A DNA stretch of 33,570 nt from an uncultured Rubrobacteraceae bacterium (GCA_902806075.1 CADCVG010000055.1:1-33570), one strand, 5' to 3'. Positions 1 through 8,501 are shown, counted from the stretch's first letter. Notes: a model not told the origin generated them from the sequence alone. Translations and numbers: made by a program.

Positions 1-16
1 CGTTACCTTCTGCCAT
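1..16 (-). CDS. 5' end of an unidentified gene (partial)
   Basis: An ATG on the minus strand at 16 (first residues M-A-E-G-N) follows a strong AAGGAGG ribosome binding site about six bases upstream. Only five codons lie inside the window, so nothing can be said about function. It sits about 115 bases downstream of the ferredoxin gene on the same strand and is probably the third gene of an iclR-ferredoxin-X transcript. Confidence 0.55.
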
Positions 17-131
17 CTGCTACCTCCTTGTGAGGGCCCTCCTTGTGAGGAGCGGCCCACGCTTGCCCTGGCCTGACCGCCGATGCTCTCCTCCACAGGC
101 GCCCACGCGCGGGGTACTCTCCTCGGACCGG

Positions 132-497
132 CTAGTATGGTCTATCGATCCACACGGGCTCGGGGGTGATCTCCTCATCGGGCTTCCCGCCGGCGCTGTT
201 GGCCCCGGTGCCGCTCACCGTCATTATCGGGCGCACCTTCATGTCTTCCTCGCAGTAAATTTGGCAAGAGAGGCGCACCTTCTCCAGGAGGTCGCGCATA
301 TCGAGCAACATCATCTCCGACTCGGTCATCTCCTCGGGCTCGCCCTCAAGGAACTCGACGCGGCAGGTGGCGCAGTGGGCGTTGGCGCCACACTGGTGCA
401 TGATGTCCACCTCAGCGTCCTCCTCTATGGCCAGGACTAGCCGCTTGCCGTCTTCGATGTCGAACGTTCCCACGTCTTCTATCTCTAGCTTGGGCAT
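132..497 (-). CDS. [2Fe-2S] ferredoxin
   Basis: A 121-residue soluble ferredoxin. Cysteines 36, 42, 45 and 78 form C-x5-C-x2-C-x32-C, the spacing of adrenodoxin/vertebrate-type [2Fe-2S] ferredoxins (established family pattern). The protein is acidic and has a 30-residue tail after the last cluster cysteine. An AAAGGAG site precedes the ATG. The gene follows the IclR gene by 33 bases and is likely co-transcribed with it, facing away from the monooxygenase operon. PrmB already carries its own [2Fe-2S] domain, so this ferredoxin is not needed by the standard electron path. It may serve the unseen downstream gene or be an alternative donor (inference). Confidence 0.88.
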   Translation of the reverse strand: MPKLEIEDVGTFDIEDGKRLVLAIEEDAEVDIMHQCGANAHCATCRVEFLEGEPEEMTESEMMLLDMRDLLEKVRLSCQIYCEEDMKVRPIMTVSGTGANSAGGKPDEEITPEPVWIDRPY

Positions 498-530
498 ATT
501 CGCTTCTCCTTTCTCGATCAGTACTAAACT

Positions 531-1388
531 TTATACGGACTTCTTCGACCCCGCGCTCGTCACGCACCGGTTCTGGGGACCTTCTTTAAGCAGCGCCGAA
601 GCCTCCCCGGCAGCCCACTGGACCAACTCTACCAGGTGCTGTTGCCCCGCCTCACGGATGCTCCGGGCTGTGGTCGAGAGCCCTATCGCCCCCTCCACCC
701 TGCCGACCTCGCGCTCGATCGGCGCCGCCATGCTACAGAGATTCTGCGCGAACTCCTCAAAATCCAGGGCCAACCCCACCATGCGAACCTTGTTCAACTG
801 CGCGTGAAGCAGGGCGGGTTGGACGATCGTCCGCGGGGTGAAGGCCTCCAGCCCATGATCCTCTATGTATTCCTCCACGTACTCGGACCCCATCCCGGCC
901 AGCAGCACCTTGCCCAAGGCAAGCGCGTGTGAAGCGCCGCGAAATCCTTCCGCTACTCCTGCGGGAGGGCTCTTCGGAGGAGACTTCACACATACTATAG
1001 CAACCTCCCCATCCGAGAGCACCCCGAAGTAGGCGTGCTTCCTGGACCGTCGCGCCAACTCCTCGAGTACGGGCTCCACTACAGATCCGATATCGCTCCC
1101 GTGACGCCGCTCGTTGAGCGCGGTAATGGCGGGGCCGAGCCTGTATCCCCCGCAACGAGGAATCCTCTCGATGTACCCTTCGTCGGTGAGGATGTTGAGC
1201 AAATAGTAGCAGCTAGAGAGGTTGGTCCCTATCTTGCGAGCGAGCTCCTTCGCGGTCAACTCCTCCCCTCGTTGGCCAACGAGATCCAAGATCCTGAAGA
1301 CTCGCCGGACACTCTTGAATTTTGAGCCAGTCTGCGCCTCATACTTCAGGAAGCTGCCGGAGTCTACGCCTGAATGGCTCTCTCTCAT
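531..1388 (-). CDS. IclR-family transcriptional regulator
   Basis: A 285-residue DNA-binding regulator. An N-terminal winged helix-turn-helix lies at about residues 25-90 (SVRRVFRILDLV, then TAKELARKIG and the wing GGYRLGP). It is followed by an IclR effector-binding domain with the typical HALALGKVLLA stretch and a late region starting SMAAPIERE. ATG 1388 is preferred over the adjacent TTG 1391 because GAGGTGA lies upstream at suitable distance. It is transcribed divergently from prmA across about 300 bases, so it is the obvious candidate regulator of the monooxygenase. IclR proteins sense small organic effectors and can repress or activate. Which applies here, and the ligand, cannot be read from sequence. 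Confidence 0.9.
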   Translation of the reverse strand: MRESHSGVDSGSFLKYEAQTGSKFKSVRRVFRILDLVGQRGEELTAKELARKIGTNLSSCYYLLNILTDEGYIERIPRCGGYRLGPAITALNERRHGSDIGSVVEPVLEELARRSRKHAYFGVLSDGEVAIVCVKSPPKSPPAGVAEGFRGASHALALGKVLLAGMGSEYVEEYIEDHGLEAFTPRTIVQPALLHAQLNKVRMVGLALDFEEFAQNLCSMAAPIEREVGRVEGAIGLSTTARSIREAGQQHLVELVQWAAGEASALLKEGPQNRCVTSAGSKKSV

Positions 1389-1546
1389 CAACGATCACCT
1401 CTAAAACCTAGACCTATTGCAGCAAAGAATAAGATAGACGACCTCCCTTTCCCGAATAATTTTGTAACCTCAGCCGCCAGACGCAAGCCCGCTTTTTGGC
1501 TTTTTGTGAATTTTCATACATTGTTGGAAAAGACGGTATTTGACCC

Positions 1547-1618
1547 TTGCTGTCCATGACTCCGCTTTTATGATGGGGCACAGGTTGTACTACACAGCAT
1601 AAGGGGGTGTGGGGTACA
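1547..1618 (+). promoter_or_regulatory. Candidate prmA promoter with downstream dyad
   Basis: The 305-base gap between iclR and prmA holds an AT-rich stretch (about 1440-1530). It also holds a possible sigma-70 promoter: TTGCTG at 1547-1552, a 16-base spacer and TATGAT at 1569-1574. Just past the expected start point is an imperfect dyad, TGTAC-T-ACAC (1586-1595) against GTGT-GGG-GTACA (1607-1618), with an 11-base centre. It could be an operator for the divergent IclR protein or a 5' UTR hairpin. Both readings are inference; no start site is known. Confidence 0.4.
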
Positions 1619-1693
1619 GAAAGGGATGTATCGCTGAACCACCACTGAGAGTAGTTGGAAGAGCGAACTTATCGAAAGGGGCGAGTAAAGCTA

Positions 1694-3331
1694 GTGGCAC
1701 GCACAAGCGTTTCCAAGGCTCACGCCAAGATCCAGGAGCTTTCCTGGGAGCCGACCTTCGTAACGAAGGATCCTAAGTACAAGACTGACTATACGTTCAA
1801 GAAGGGTGGACAGAAGGACCCGATGAAGCAGGTTCTGTCCTCCTACTTCCCGATGCAGGAGGAGAAGGACCATCGGGTCTATGGTGCCATAGACGGAGCT
1901 ATCCGCGGGAACATGTGGCGCCAGGTGCAGCCGCGATGGATGGAGTGGCAGAAGCTCTTCTTGAGCATCATTCCTTTCCCGGAGATCTCCGCCGCGCGGG
2001 CGATGCCGCTGTTGACCGAAGCGGTTCCGAACCCGGAGATCCACAACGGGCTCGCGTTCCAGATGATCGACGAGGTTCGTCACTCGACGATCCAAATGAA
2101 CCTCAAGCGCGAGTACATGAGGAACTACATCGATCCCGCCGGGTTCGACATCACCCAGAAGTCCTTCCACAACAACTACGCGGGTACCATCGGTAGGCAG
2201 TTTGGTGAGGGGTTCATTACCGGCGACGCGCTCACGGCGTGCAATATATATTTGCAGGTCGTGGCGGAGACCGCCTTCACAAACACCCTGTTCGTGGCGA
2301 TGCCCTCCGAGGCGGCGGCCAACGGCGACTACCTGTTGCCCACCGTGTTCCTCTCGGTGCAGTCCGACGAGTCGCGGCACATGAATAACGGCTACGGCAC
2401 GCTCTTGATGTCGCTGGCTGACGACGATAACAAGGATCTCATAGAACGCGACCTTATCTACTCGCTGTGGAACCAGCACGCTGTCGTGGATGCTGCGATC
2501 GGCACGATCATCGACTACGGCTCCAAGGACCGGCGCAAGGACCGCGAGAGCTACACAGAGATGTGGCGGCGGTGGTACTACGATGACTACTATCGCAGCT
2601 ACTTGGTGCCGCTCGAGAAGTACGGTCTGAAGGTCCCGCACGATGTCATCGAGGACGCCTGGACGAGGATGACGGACGGTTTCTATCACCATACTGTGGC
2701 CCAGTTCTTCGCCACCGGCTGGATGGTCAACTACTGGCGTATCGACCCGATGACCGAGGAAGACTTCGAGTGGTTCGAGGACAAGTACCCCGGCTGGTAC
2801 GACAAGTTCGGCAAGTGGTGGGAGCACTACAGCTCGCTCTCCGAGCCTAACGGTCACAACCCGATAGCGTTCGAGAACACCGGCTACGTGTATCCGCACC
2901 GTTGCTGGAGCTGCATGGTTCCGTGCCTGATCCGCGAGGACACGGTCATGGATTACGTCGATGGTCAGTGGAGGACCTACTGCCACAAGTGGTGCCACTG
3001 GACGGATACGGTGGCCTTCCGGGAGGAGTACAAGGGCCGTCCGACGCCCTCCATGGGCAGGATGACCGGCCAGCGCGAGTGGGAGACCCTCTACCACGGC
3101 TGGGACCTGGCGGAAGCCATCAAGGACCTCGGCTACGTCCGGAACGACGGCGAGACCCTGGTCCCGCAGCCGCACGTCATCTTCGACGACAACAAGATGT
3201 GGAAGCTGGACAACGTACGCGGCATCGAGTTCCAGAGCCCCAACGTCTTGCTAAACGAGATGTCGGACGAGGAGCGCGAGAAGCACATGGAGGAGTACAA
3301 GCAAGGCTTCACTATCAACGAGAGCCTCTAG
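1694..3331 (+). CDS. prmA: Soluble di-iron monooxygenase hydroxylase, alpha subunit (propane monooxygenase type)
   Basis: Catalytic subunit of a bacterial multicomponent monooxygenase that inserts one oxygen atom from O2 into a small hydrocarbon, ketone or phenol. All six di-iron ligands are present: E97, E127, H130, E192, E226 and H229. Each is offset by exactly 17 from the six ligands of methane monooxygenase MmoX. The active-site threonine (T196, MmoX T213) is kept, and the MmoX C151 position is Q134 as in toluene and propane enzymes. The sequence closely resembles PrmA/MimA of Rhodococcus and Mycobacterium. GTG 1694 (545 aa) gives the family's usual N-terminus and has GAAAGGGG upstream. 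An in-frame TTG at 1655 would add 13 residues. The gene order alpha-reductase-beta-coupling fits group 5 enzymes. Propane as substrate is plausible but unproven. Confidence 0.95.
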   Translation: MARTSVSKAHAKIQELSWEPTFVTKDPKYKTDYTFKKGGQKDPMKQVLSSYFPMQEEKDHRVYGAIDGAIRGNMWRQVQPRWMEWQKLFLSIIPFPEISAARAMPLLTEAVPNPEIHNGLAFQMIDEVRHSTIQMNLKREYMRNYIDPAGFDITQKSFHNNYAGTIGRQFGEGFITGDALTACNIYLQVVAETAFTNTLFVAMPSEAAANGDYLLPTVFLSVQSDESRHMNNGYGTLLMSLADDDNKDLIERDLIYSLWNQHAVVDAAIGTIIDYGSKDRRKDRESYTEMWRRWYYDDYYRSYLVPLEKYGLKVPHDVIEDAWTRMTDGFYHHTVAQFFATGWMVNYWRIDPMTEEDFEWFEDKYPGWYDKFGKWWEHYSSLSEPNGHNPIAFENTGYVYPHRCWSCMVPCLIREDTVMDYVDGQWRTYCHKWCHWTDTVAFREEYKGRPTPSMGRMTGQREWETLYHGWDLAEAIKDLGYVRNDGETLVPQPHVIFDDNKMWKLDNVRGIEFQSPNVLLNEMSDEEREKHMEEYKQGFTINESL

Positions 3332-3374
3332 ACACCCCTCCACTACCGGCCTATATTCGGCCGGTACGTTCGGA

Positions 3375-3410
3375 AGGAGCGGCCGGGATACCTGGCCGCT
3401 CCTCTTTTTT
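3375..3410 (+). terminator. Intrinsic terminator after prmA
   Basis: A perfect 10-base-pair GC-rich stem (3375-3384 with 3394-3403), a nine-base loop, and a run of six T at 3405-3410. It starts 43 bases after the prmA stop codon. As a rho-independent terminator it would cut most transcripts between the alpha subunit gene and the rest of the operon. Confidence 0.85.
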
Positions 3411-3507
3411 ACGTACTACGTCTGCAAATTCCGCCATTGTCGGAATTTCTCACTGATTTTGTGCGCTCTCCTTCATCGCCCAACAGTAGAGGAATCTTTG
3501 TCTCAGC

Positions 3508-3535
3508 TTTGACTTGTTGACTTTACTTGTATAGG
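3508..3535 (+). promoter_or_regulatory. Candidate internal promoter for prmBCD
   Basis: TTTGAC at 3508-3513, a 16-base spacer and TATAGG at 3530-3535, set in an AT-rich patch between the prmA terminator and prmB. Its position, about 74 bases before the prmB start, suits a separate promoter for prmB-C-D. The hexamers are only moderate matches, so this is a prediction. Confidence 0.4.
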
Positions 3536-3608
3536 ATCATGCTCCAAGGGGACGGCAGGTTTGCCGCAGGTAGGTTGTTTTAAAGGTGGAGGAATAGGTT
3601 GTTGAGCT

Positions 3609-4730
3609 ATGAGTGAGAAGAAGAAACACAAAGTCTATTTCGAGCCGGTCGACATCGAGATCGAGGCGGGGGAAGACGAGACCGTGCTCGACGCAGCGTT
3701 CCGGCAGGGCGTGATGTTGATGCATGGGTGCAAGGAAGGGCAGTGCGCGGCGTGCAAGGCGGTTCTGCTAGATGGTGATATGGACATGGACCCCTTCTCC
3801 ACCTTCGCACTCAACGAGTTCGAGGAAGGGGAGGGGTACGTACTCCTGTGCCGCGCTCACGCCTACAGCGATCTGGAAGTTGAGCTCATCGGCTACCACG
3901 AGGACATGCTGCAGACGGGCATTCCCCTCCAGCGGATCAATACCGAAGTCGAAGAGATCGAAGATCTCACCCACGACATGAAGCGGCTGGTTCTCAACCT
4001 CGTGGATCCGCCGGAGATGCAATTCATCCCCGGGCAGTACGCCGAGCTTTACATCCCGGGTACCCAGGAGCACCGGGCCTACTCCATGGCCAACACCCCG
4101 GCCACCGACAAGCGCGCGGAGTTCATCATCAGGGTCTACCCGGATGGCCGGTTCTCCTCGGATCTCCTGGACAACGAGTTGAAGGTCGGGGATAGCCTCA
4201 CGATGCAGGTGCCTTACGGCGTATTCACGTTGCGCGAGAAGTCCGAGGGCGACATTATCTTCATCGGGGGCGGCTCTGGGATGGCCCCGATCCTGTCTAT
4301 CCTCAAGCACATGGCCGAGAACGGCATCGAGCGTAATGCAACCTACTACTACGGGGCCAGGACGAGGAAGGACCTCTTCTACCTGGACGAGATACAGGAG
4401 CTGGGCGAGCAGATGCCCGGCGAGTTCCGGTTCGTCCCCGCCCTCTCCGAGCCCGAGGACGATGACGACTGGGACGGGGAGACGGGGCTGATCACGGACG
4501 TGATCGAGCGTCTGGAGGATGACCTGAGCGAGATGGAGGCCTACCTCGCCGGCCCGCCCCCCATGATCGACGCCGCAATGCCGGTACTCAAGAGTATGGG
4601 CGTCGGCGAAGACCACATCTACTATGATAAGTTCACCCAGACCTCGCACACGCCAGAGGGAGAAGAGCAGGGGGAAGAAGGGGAAGGGCAGGGAGTAGAG
4701 AGTGGCCCAGAGTTTCCCGGAAAGGCCTAA
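3609..4730 (+). CDS. prmB: Monooxygenase reductase component (FAD, [2Fe-2S])
   Basis: Passes electrons from NAD(P)H through FAD and a [2Fe-2S] cluster to the di-iron hydroxylase. The N-terminal ferredoxin domain has C41, C46, C49 and C81 (C-x4-C-x2-C-x31-C, plant type). An FAD-binding barrel follows with the R156-A-Y-S motif, then an NAD(P)-binding lobe with G220-G-G-S-G-M-A-P and a late AGPPPMI motif. The 373 residues are slightly longer than family members because of a Glu/Gly-rich tail of about 30 residues. A GGTGGAGG site lies 17 bases or so before the ATG, which is rather far. It is separated from prmA by a terminator and a likely promoter, and from prmC by 198 bases. Confidence 0.94.
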   Translation: MSEKKKHKVYFEPVDIEIEAGEDETVLDAAFRQGVMLMHGCKEGQCAACKAVLLDGDMDMDPFSTFALNEFEEGEGYVLLCRAHAYSDLEVELIGYHEDMLQTGIPLQRINTEVEEIEDLTHDMKRLVLNLVDPPEMQFIPGQYAELYIPGTQEHRAYSMANTPATDKRAEFIIRVYPDGRFSSDLLDNELKVGDSLTMQVPYGVFTLREKSEGDIIFIGGGSGMAPILSILKHMAENGIERNATYYYGARTRKDLFYLDEIQELGEQMPGEFRFVPALSEPEDDDDWDGETGLITDVIERLEDDLSEMEAYLAGPPPMIDAAMPVLKSMGVGEDHIYYDKFTQTSHTPEGEEQGEEGEGQGVESGPEFPGKA

Positions 4731-4796
4731 GGATAGACCCAAGCGATAAAGCAGGTGCCCATGTTCGGGGACGGAGAGAGGGGTAGCAGCATTTAC

Positions 4797-4878
4797 AAGG
4801 CTTCTGCGGGGTAGGCAACGACACCGGCGGGAAAGGGGGTGAGACACTGCGCAAAGCCTTTTTAGTGGGATAGGCAAC
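4797..4878 (+). repeat. Stem and short repeats in the prmB-prmC gap
   Basis: The 198-base prmB-prmC gap holds AAGGCTT (4797-4803) complementary to AAGCCTT (4854-4860), followed by further T residues to 4863. It also has the octamer TAGGCAAC twice, at 4812-4819 and 4871-4878. The stem has a long loop and may be a weak terminator or attenuator. No known riboswitch class was recognised. Confidence 0.3.
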
Positions 4879-4928
4879 AGTATAGAGAAACCAGGGGACA
4901 AAGAGATTAGGGAAAGGAGATTGTCCGC

Positions 4929-6077
4929 GTGAGCGAGTCAAGGCCGATCACCGAGGCAGGAGGAAGAGGAGACAGAAGCATACCCAAGATCGTGCTGACG
5001 GACGCCGAAGCGGGTGCGGCCGCATTCGTAGGCTCCAACAGCCGGTCCTACAATTACTTCGAGCCCAAGAAGCGTCGCGCCACCAAATACGAGGATGTGA
5101 CGGTAGACGTCCAGCCCGACCCCGATCGGTACCTTACCCAGGGGTGGATCCTCGGTTGGGCCAACGGGGATTTGGGGTACGACGCCAGTTGGACGAGGAT
5201 GAAATCCTCCGATTGGCACAGGTTCCGCGATCCCAACGAGGAGTGGGAGCAGTCGATCTACATCAACAACTCAAACTCCGTGCGTACGGTCCAGAGCAGC
5301 ATCGAGAACGCCAAGTCCGGGAACGCGTTCGAGTTCTGGAACAAGAGTTGGATCCCGATTATCGCCAAGCACTTCAGCGCCTGGGGCCACGTCGATCAGG
5401 GGCTCGGAATGTACGTCTTCATGCCGGCGCAGCGGACCGCCATGAGCAACATGCACAACAACGCTATATCCGTGAACTGTATGCACAAGCTGCGTACCGC
5501 CCAGGACATCATGCTGTACAACATGGAGCTGATGGGGATATTCGGCGACGAGTTCGATGGGGAGGCGCACCAAGAGGTCTGGCTCAACGACCCGTCCTGG
5601 CAGGGTGTGCGGGAGAACGTAGAGCGCCTAATGAACATCCAAAACCCTTCCGGTTCATCAGAGTGGGCCGAGGCCACCTTCGCCTCTAACATCGTCTTCG
5701 AGCCGCTGGTCGGCGAGCTATTCCGCAGTCAGTTCGTGATGCAGTTCGCTCCTTCACATGGGGATTCCGTGAGCCCCTCGGTGATAGGCGTGAGCGAGAG
5801 GGAGTTCAACGACCGCGACCTCAGGTACACCATGGATATGATGAAGGACTTCCTCGAGGATGAGACACACGGGGAAGAGAACAAGCAGATCATGCAGGAG
5901 TGGCTCGCCGAGTGGGTCCCCTACAGCATCCAGGCGGCCAAGGGGCTCGAGCCCATCTGGTCCGAGTCGGAGGTGCAACCGGTGAGCTTCGAGGAGTCCT
6001 TCGAGCAGGTCAAGAGCCGGTTCGAGGGCATCCTCTCTGAGCTTGAGCTACGGGTACCAGAGGAGGTAACCACGTGA
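4929..6077 (+). CDS. prmC: Soluble di-iron monooxygenase hydroxylase, beta subunit
   Basis: Structural partner of PrmA in the (alpha-beta)2 hydroxylase core. It has the ferritin-like fold of the family but no catalytic iron ligands. The 382 residues follow the PrmC/MimC pattern throughout: an early FTDAEAGA-like segment (here LTDAEAGAAAF), VDVQPDPDRYLTQGW, DPNEEWEQ, the INNAISVN-like segment NNAISVNCMHKLR, and NIVFEPLVGELFRS. The GTG start at 4929 has AGGAGA just upstream. It ends in a four-base GTGA overlap with prmD, which suggests translational coupling of beta subunit and coupling protein. Group assignment rests on overall similarity to propane-monooxygenase beta subunits. Confidence 0.94.
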   Translation: MSESRPITEAGGRGDRSIPKIVLTDAEAGAAAFVGSNSRSYNYFEPKKRRATKYEDVTVDVQPDPDRYLTQGWILGWANGDLGYDASWTRMKSSDWHRFRDPNEEWEQSIYINNSNSVRTVQSSIENAKSGNAFEFWNKSWIPIIAKHFSAWGHVDQGLGMYVFMPAQRTAMSNMHNNAISVNCMHKLRTAQDIMLYNMELMGIFGDEFDGEAHQEVWLNDPSWQGVRENVERLMNIQNPSGSSEWAEATFASNIVFEPLVGELFRSQFVMQFAPSHGDSVSPSVIGVSEREFNDRDLRYTMDMMKDFLEDETHGEENKQIMQEWLAEWVPYSIQAAKGLEPIWSESEVQPVSFEESFEQVKSRFEGILSELELRVPEEVTT

Positions 6078-6454
6078 GTGAAGAAAAGTCCCAATACCAG
6101 AAACTCGACCGCACTCGGTCGAACAAGTGTGGGGTTACGATGAGCGCCAGCGTTGAAGGCAACGCCATCGCCGAGCTTATGAGCGAGAAAGAAGGAGTAG
6201 AGATTCGCAAATATCCGGCCATGATCCGGATCGACGGCGGGCCGGTGCTCGAGTTCGACATGGATGAGATCGCCGAGCATCTTGGCGTGGAGGAGTTCAC
6301 CACGTACGACTTCGAGATCGAGACATCCACCCACTACGGGCGGATGGCACGCCTCGACGATAAGATAATGTTGTTCGCAAATCCCGAAGACGCCCGCGAG
6401 ATGCTCGGTTTCGATCTCGAGGAAGAGGAAGACGAACCACAATTACCTGGATAA
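6074..6454 (+). CDS. prmD: Monooxygenase coupling (effector) protein
   Basis: Small cofactor-less regulatory protein of the MmoB/DmpM family, which binds the hydroxylase and couples electron transfer to substrate oxidation. The 126 residues contain the family core: KCGVTMSASVEGNAIAEL, then IRKYPAMIRIDG, an acidic helix and FEIETSTHYGRM. The acidic tail (LEEEEDE) is a lineage feature. It starts at GTG 6074 within the prmC stop (GTGA overlap), with AGGAGG at 6061-6066. It is the last gene of block 1. Confidence 0.93.
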   Translation: MSEEKSQYQKLDRTRSNKCGVTMSASVEGNAIAELMSEKEGVEIRKYPAMIRIDGGPVLEFDMDEIAEHLGVEEFTTYDFEIETSTHYGRMARLDDKIMLFANPEDAREMLGFDLEEEEDEPQLPG

Positions 6455-6474
6455 ACTGAGGCTTACCAGGGAGA

Positions 6475-6507
6475 GGGGCGGCGGTTCCTTGATGGAATCG
6501 CCGCCCC
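6475..6507 (+). terminator. Strong hairpin after prmD
   Basis: A 14-base-pair stem (6475-6488 with 6494-6507, one G-U pair) with a five-base loop, starting 20 bases after the prmD stop codon. There is no T-run on either side, so it is not a textbook intrinsic terminator. It could still end the transcript or protect the 3' end of the prm mRNA. Confidence 0.65.
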
Positions 6508-6536
6508 TGGACTTCAACTGATCGCTGCGAAAACGC

Positions 6537-6577
6537 GGTCACTGAGCGTAAGCGTCTCGCTATCGCTCAATGAGACC
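6537..6577. repeat. Nested inverted repeat
   Basis: Three nested complementary arms, GGTC, TGAGCG and AGCG (6537-6554), face CGCT, CGCTCA and GACC (6558-6577) across a three-base loop, with small internal loops between the arms. It lies 30 bases past the prmD hairpin. The rest of the gap to 7001 holds no gene that I can support. Confidence 0.5.
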
Positions 6578-7001
6578 GGACAATCAGGCCAGCTTACGGG
6601 CAATGGATGACGATCTCACCACCAATTGTCTATGAGGACTTACAAGGAAACGAGGAACGTTTCGAGGTCCAGGGAGAATGTCTTTCAGTAGTAAGGACGG
6701 TGGCACACTCCCTTCGAGCGTGCCTTCCTATCGCTGGAATATCTCCACACACAGATCTCCAACCCATCGAAAGAACGTCGCCGGTATGATTTATTAGACC
6801 ATGCGAGCTACCGGAGCCTCGGCGAAGGTCGACCTCGTGGCGTTCTCCGCAACGCCGCACCTGACGGTCTCGTCTGGACGGGACGCGCACCTTCGTCGCG
6901 TTGGCCGGCCAGCGTGGTCGTCCGCGACGAAACTGGCGGCCAGCGCCATCAGGATAATCAGCAAGACGAATAACCTGCAAGCAAGGCTCTCTTCGAACTC
7001 C

Positions 7002-8435
7002 TCAGACGGTCGGCTTTATGTTTTGGTTGAGGTGGAAGAGATTGGTCGGGTCATACCTGTTCTTCAGCGCGACCAGACGCTCGTGCTTATCACCGAACGT
7101 AGATTGCAGCGTCTTGTCACCTTCCTCGAGGAAGCCAGGGAAGTTGAGGTATTGGGCGCCGCCGGAGAACCGTTGCATATCCTCCACGCACTTGCGGGCC
7201 CAGGCGATGTTTCGTTCGTCCTCCCGGGGGTTCTCCCAGTTGGCCTCGACACCCAGCAGGAAAGGCGACTCGCGTCCGCCGAAGGCGCTCTCTTCGGCCC
7301 CGACCCGTCCTATAGCCCCGCCCATGTGCCAGACATCCACGGTGGAGAGCGGTGAGGGCCGCTTCGCCGTATGTTCTATGATGCGGTCTATGGCCTCGTC
7401 ATCAAGGTCGTCCAGGTAGAGCGATTTCCAGTAGTAGCGCAACTCTCCTGCCGGGTAGTCTTCGTCCAGAAGCGACTGCACCTCGATGTAAGGCATCGAT
7501 CCACTGAAATCTATCAAGGGCTCCCCGAACTCCCTGAGGGGCCGCATTGCACGCTCCCCCTCATCTACCGGCCCGGCATACATAGCAGCGAACAGTACGT
7601 AAGGGAGACCGTGGATGCTTTCGGGGAACGGCTCCACGTCCGGGACGGTGCCACGGATGACGAAGGAGGTGACCTCGTCGGGCGCGGTAGACGCGTACAT
7701 GCGGTAGAAGCGCAGCGCTTCCTTTGTCTCGTCTCCGTGGTAGAAGACGAAGCAGAACATCACCTCCGGACCGACGGGATGCAGGCGATACTCGAACGAG
7801 GTGACGATGCCGAAGTTGCCCTCGCCACCTCGGAGGCCCCAGAAAAGGTCTTCGTTCTCCGAGGCACTGGACGCGAGCAGCCGGCCGTCGGCGGTCACGA
7901 CCTCCGCGGAGACGAGGTTATCGCAGGAGAGGCCGTGCTTACGCCTGAGCCAGCCGATGCCGCCACCTAAAGTGAGCCCGGCGATACCCGTCTCGGAGAC
8001 TACGCCCATGGGCGTCGCCAGAGCGAAGACCTGCGTCTCTTTGTCCAGCTCACCTATGGTGATGCCTCCTTCAGCGTAAACCGTGCGACGTTCGGGGTTG
8101 ACACGAACACCTTTCATGGGCGAGAGCTCAATCATGAGCTCGCTATTGCAGGTGGCGGTGCCGCCGACGCTGTGGCCGCCGCCACGCACCGCTACAAGGA
8201 GGTCGTTTTCGCGGGCGAAGCCAACAGCAAGGATCACATCTTCGGCGCTTGCGCAACGAACGATGAGCGCCGGCCGCTTGTCGATCATGCCGTTCCAGAG
8301 TCCACGGGCATCCTCGTATCCGACGTCGCTCGCGCGGAGCAACTCGCCGCGCAATCCCGACCTGAGCCCTCCGACAATCCGGTCGTCGAGCGTGATGTTC
8401 TTGCCTGAAGACGTGGCAACCTGAAGCTCGGCCAT
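7002..8435 (-). CDS. FAD-linked oxidase, berberine-bridge-enzyme-like
   Basis: A 477-residue secondary-metabolism or sugar-type oxidase of the FAD_binding_4 plus BBE class, which oxidises a substrate and reduces O2 to H2O2. The FAD domain has R84-G-G-G-H88-S-V-G-G, where H88 is the family's 8-alpha FAD attachment site, and GIAGLTLGGGIGWLRRKHG. The C-terminal BBE motif YDPTNLFHLNQN is intact. The second covalent cysteine of bicovalent family members is not evident, so FAD is probably linked once. AAGGAGG precedes the ATG. The sigma-factor gene ends 66 bases upstream on the same strand, so they may be one transcript. The substrate cannot be told. Confidence 0.9.
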   Translation of the reverse strand: MAELQVATSSGKNITLDDRIVGGLRSGLRGELLRASDVGYEDARGLWNGMIDKRPALIVRCASAEDVILAVGFARENDLLVAVRGGGHSVGGTATCNSELMIELSPMKGVRVNPERRTVYAEGGITIGELDKETQVFALATPMGVVSETGIAGLTLGGGIGWLRRKHGLSCDNLVSAEVVTADGRLLASSASENEDLFWGLRGGEGNFGIVTSFEYRLHPVGPEVMFCFVFYHGDETKEALRFYRMYASTAPDEVTSFVIRGTVPDVEPFPESIHGLPYVLFAAMYAGPVDEGERAMRPLREFGEPLIDFSGSMPYIEVQSLLDEDYPAGELRYYWKSLYLDDLDDEAIDRIIEHTAKRPSPLSTVDVWHMGGAIGRVGAEESAFGGRESPFLLGVEANWENPREDERNIAWARKCVEDMQRFSGGAQYLNFPGFLEEGDKTLQSTFGDKHERLVALKNRYDPTNLFHLNQNIKPTV

Positions 8436-8501
8436 AACTATCCTCCTTGGTCCTCCTGGATGTGTTCTATACCGATCCGCAGTGGATCGGGTTTGACCGG
8501 C

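Noticed and set aside
1500-1693. Sigma-54 promoter for prmA
   Set aside because: No GG-N10-GC core could be found. The divergent regulator is IclR-type, not an NtrC-type activator.
1691-3175. Long minus-strand open frame (494 codons) opposite prmA
   Set aside because: It is the antisense shadow of a well-conserved gene. Its product is a low-complexity Val/Arg/His-rich string with no domain, caused by GC-rich third positions.
6578-7001. Short open frames past the prmD hairpins
   Set aside because: All lack a ribosome binding site and conserved motifs, and several overlap one another on both strands.
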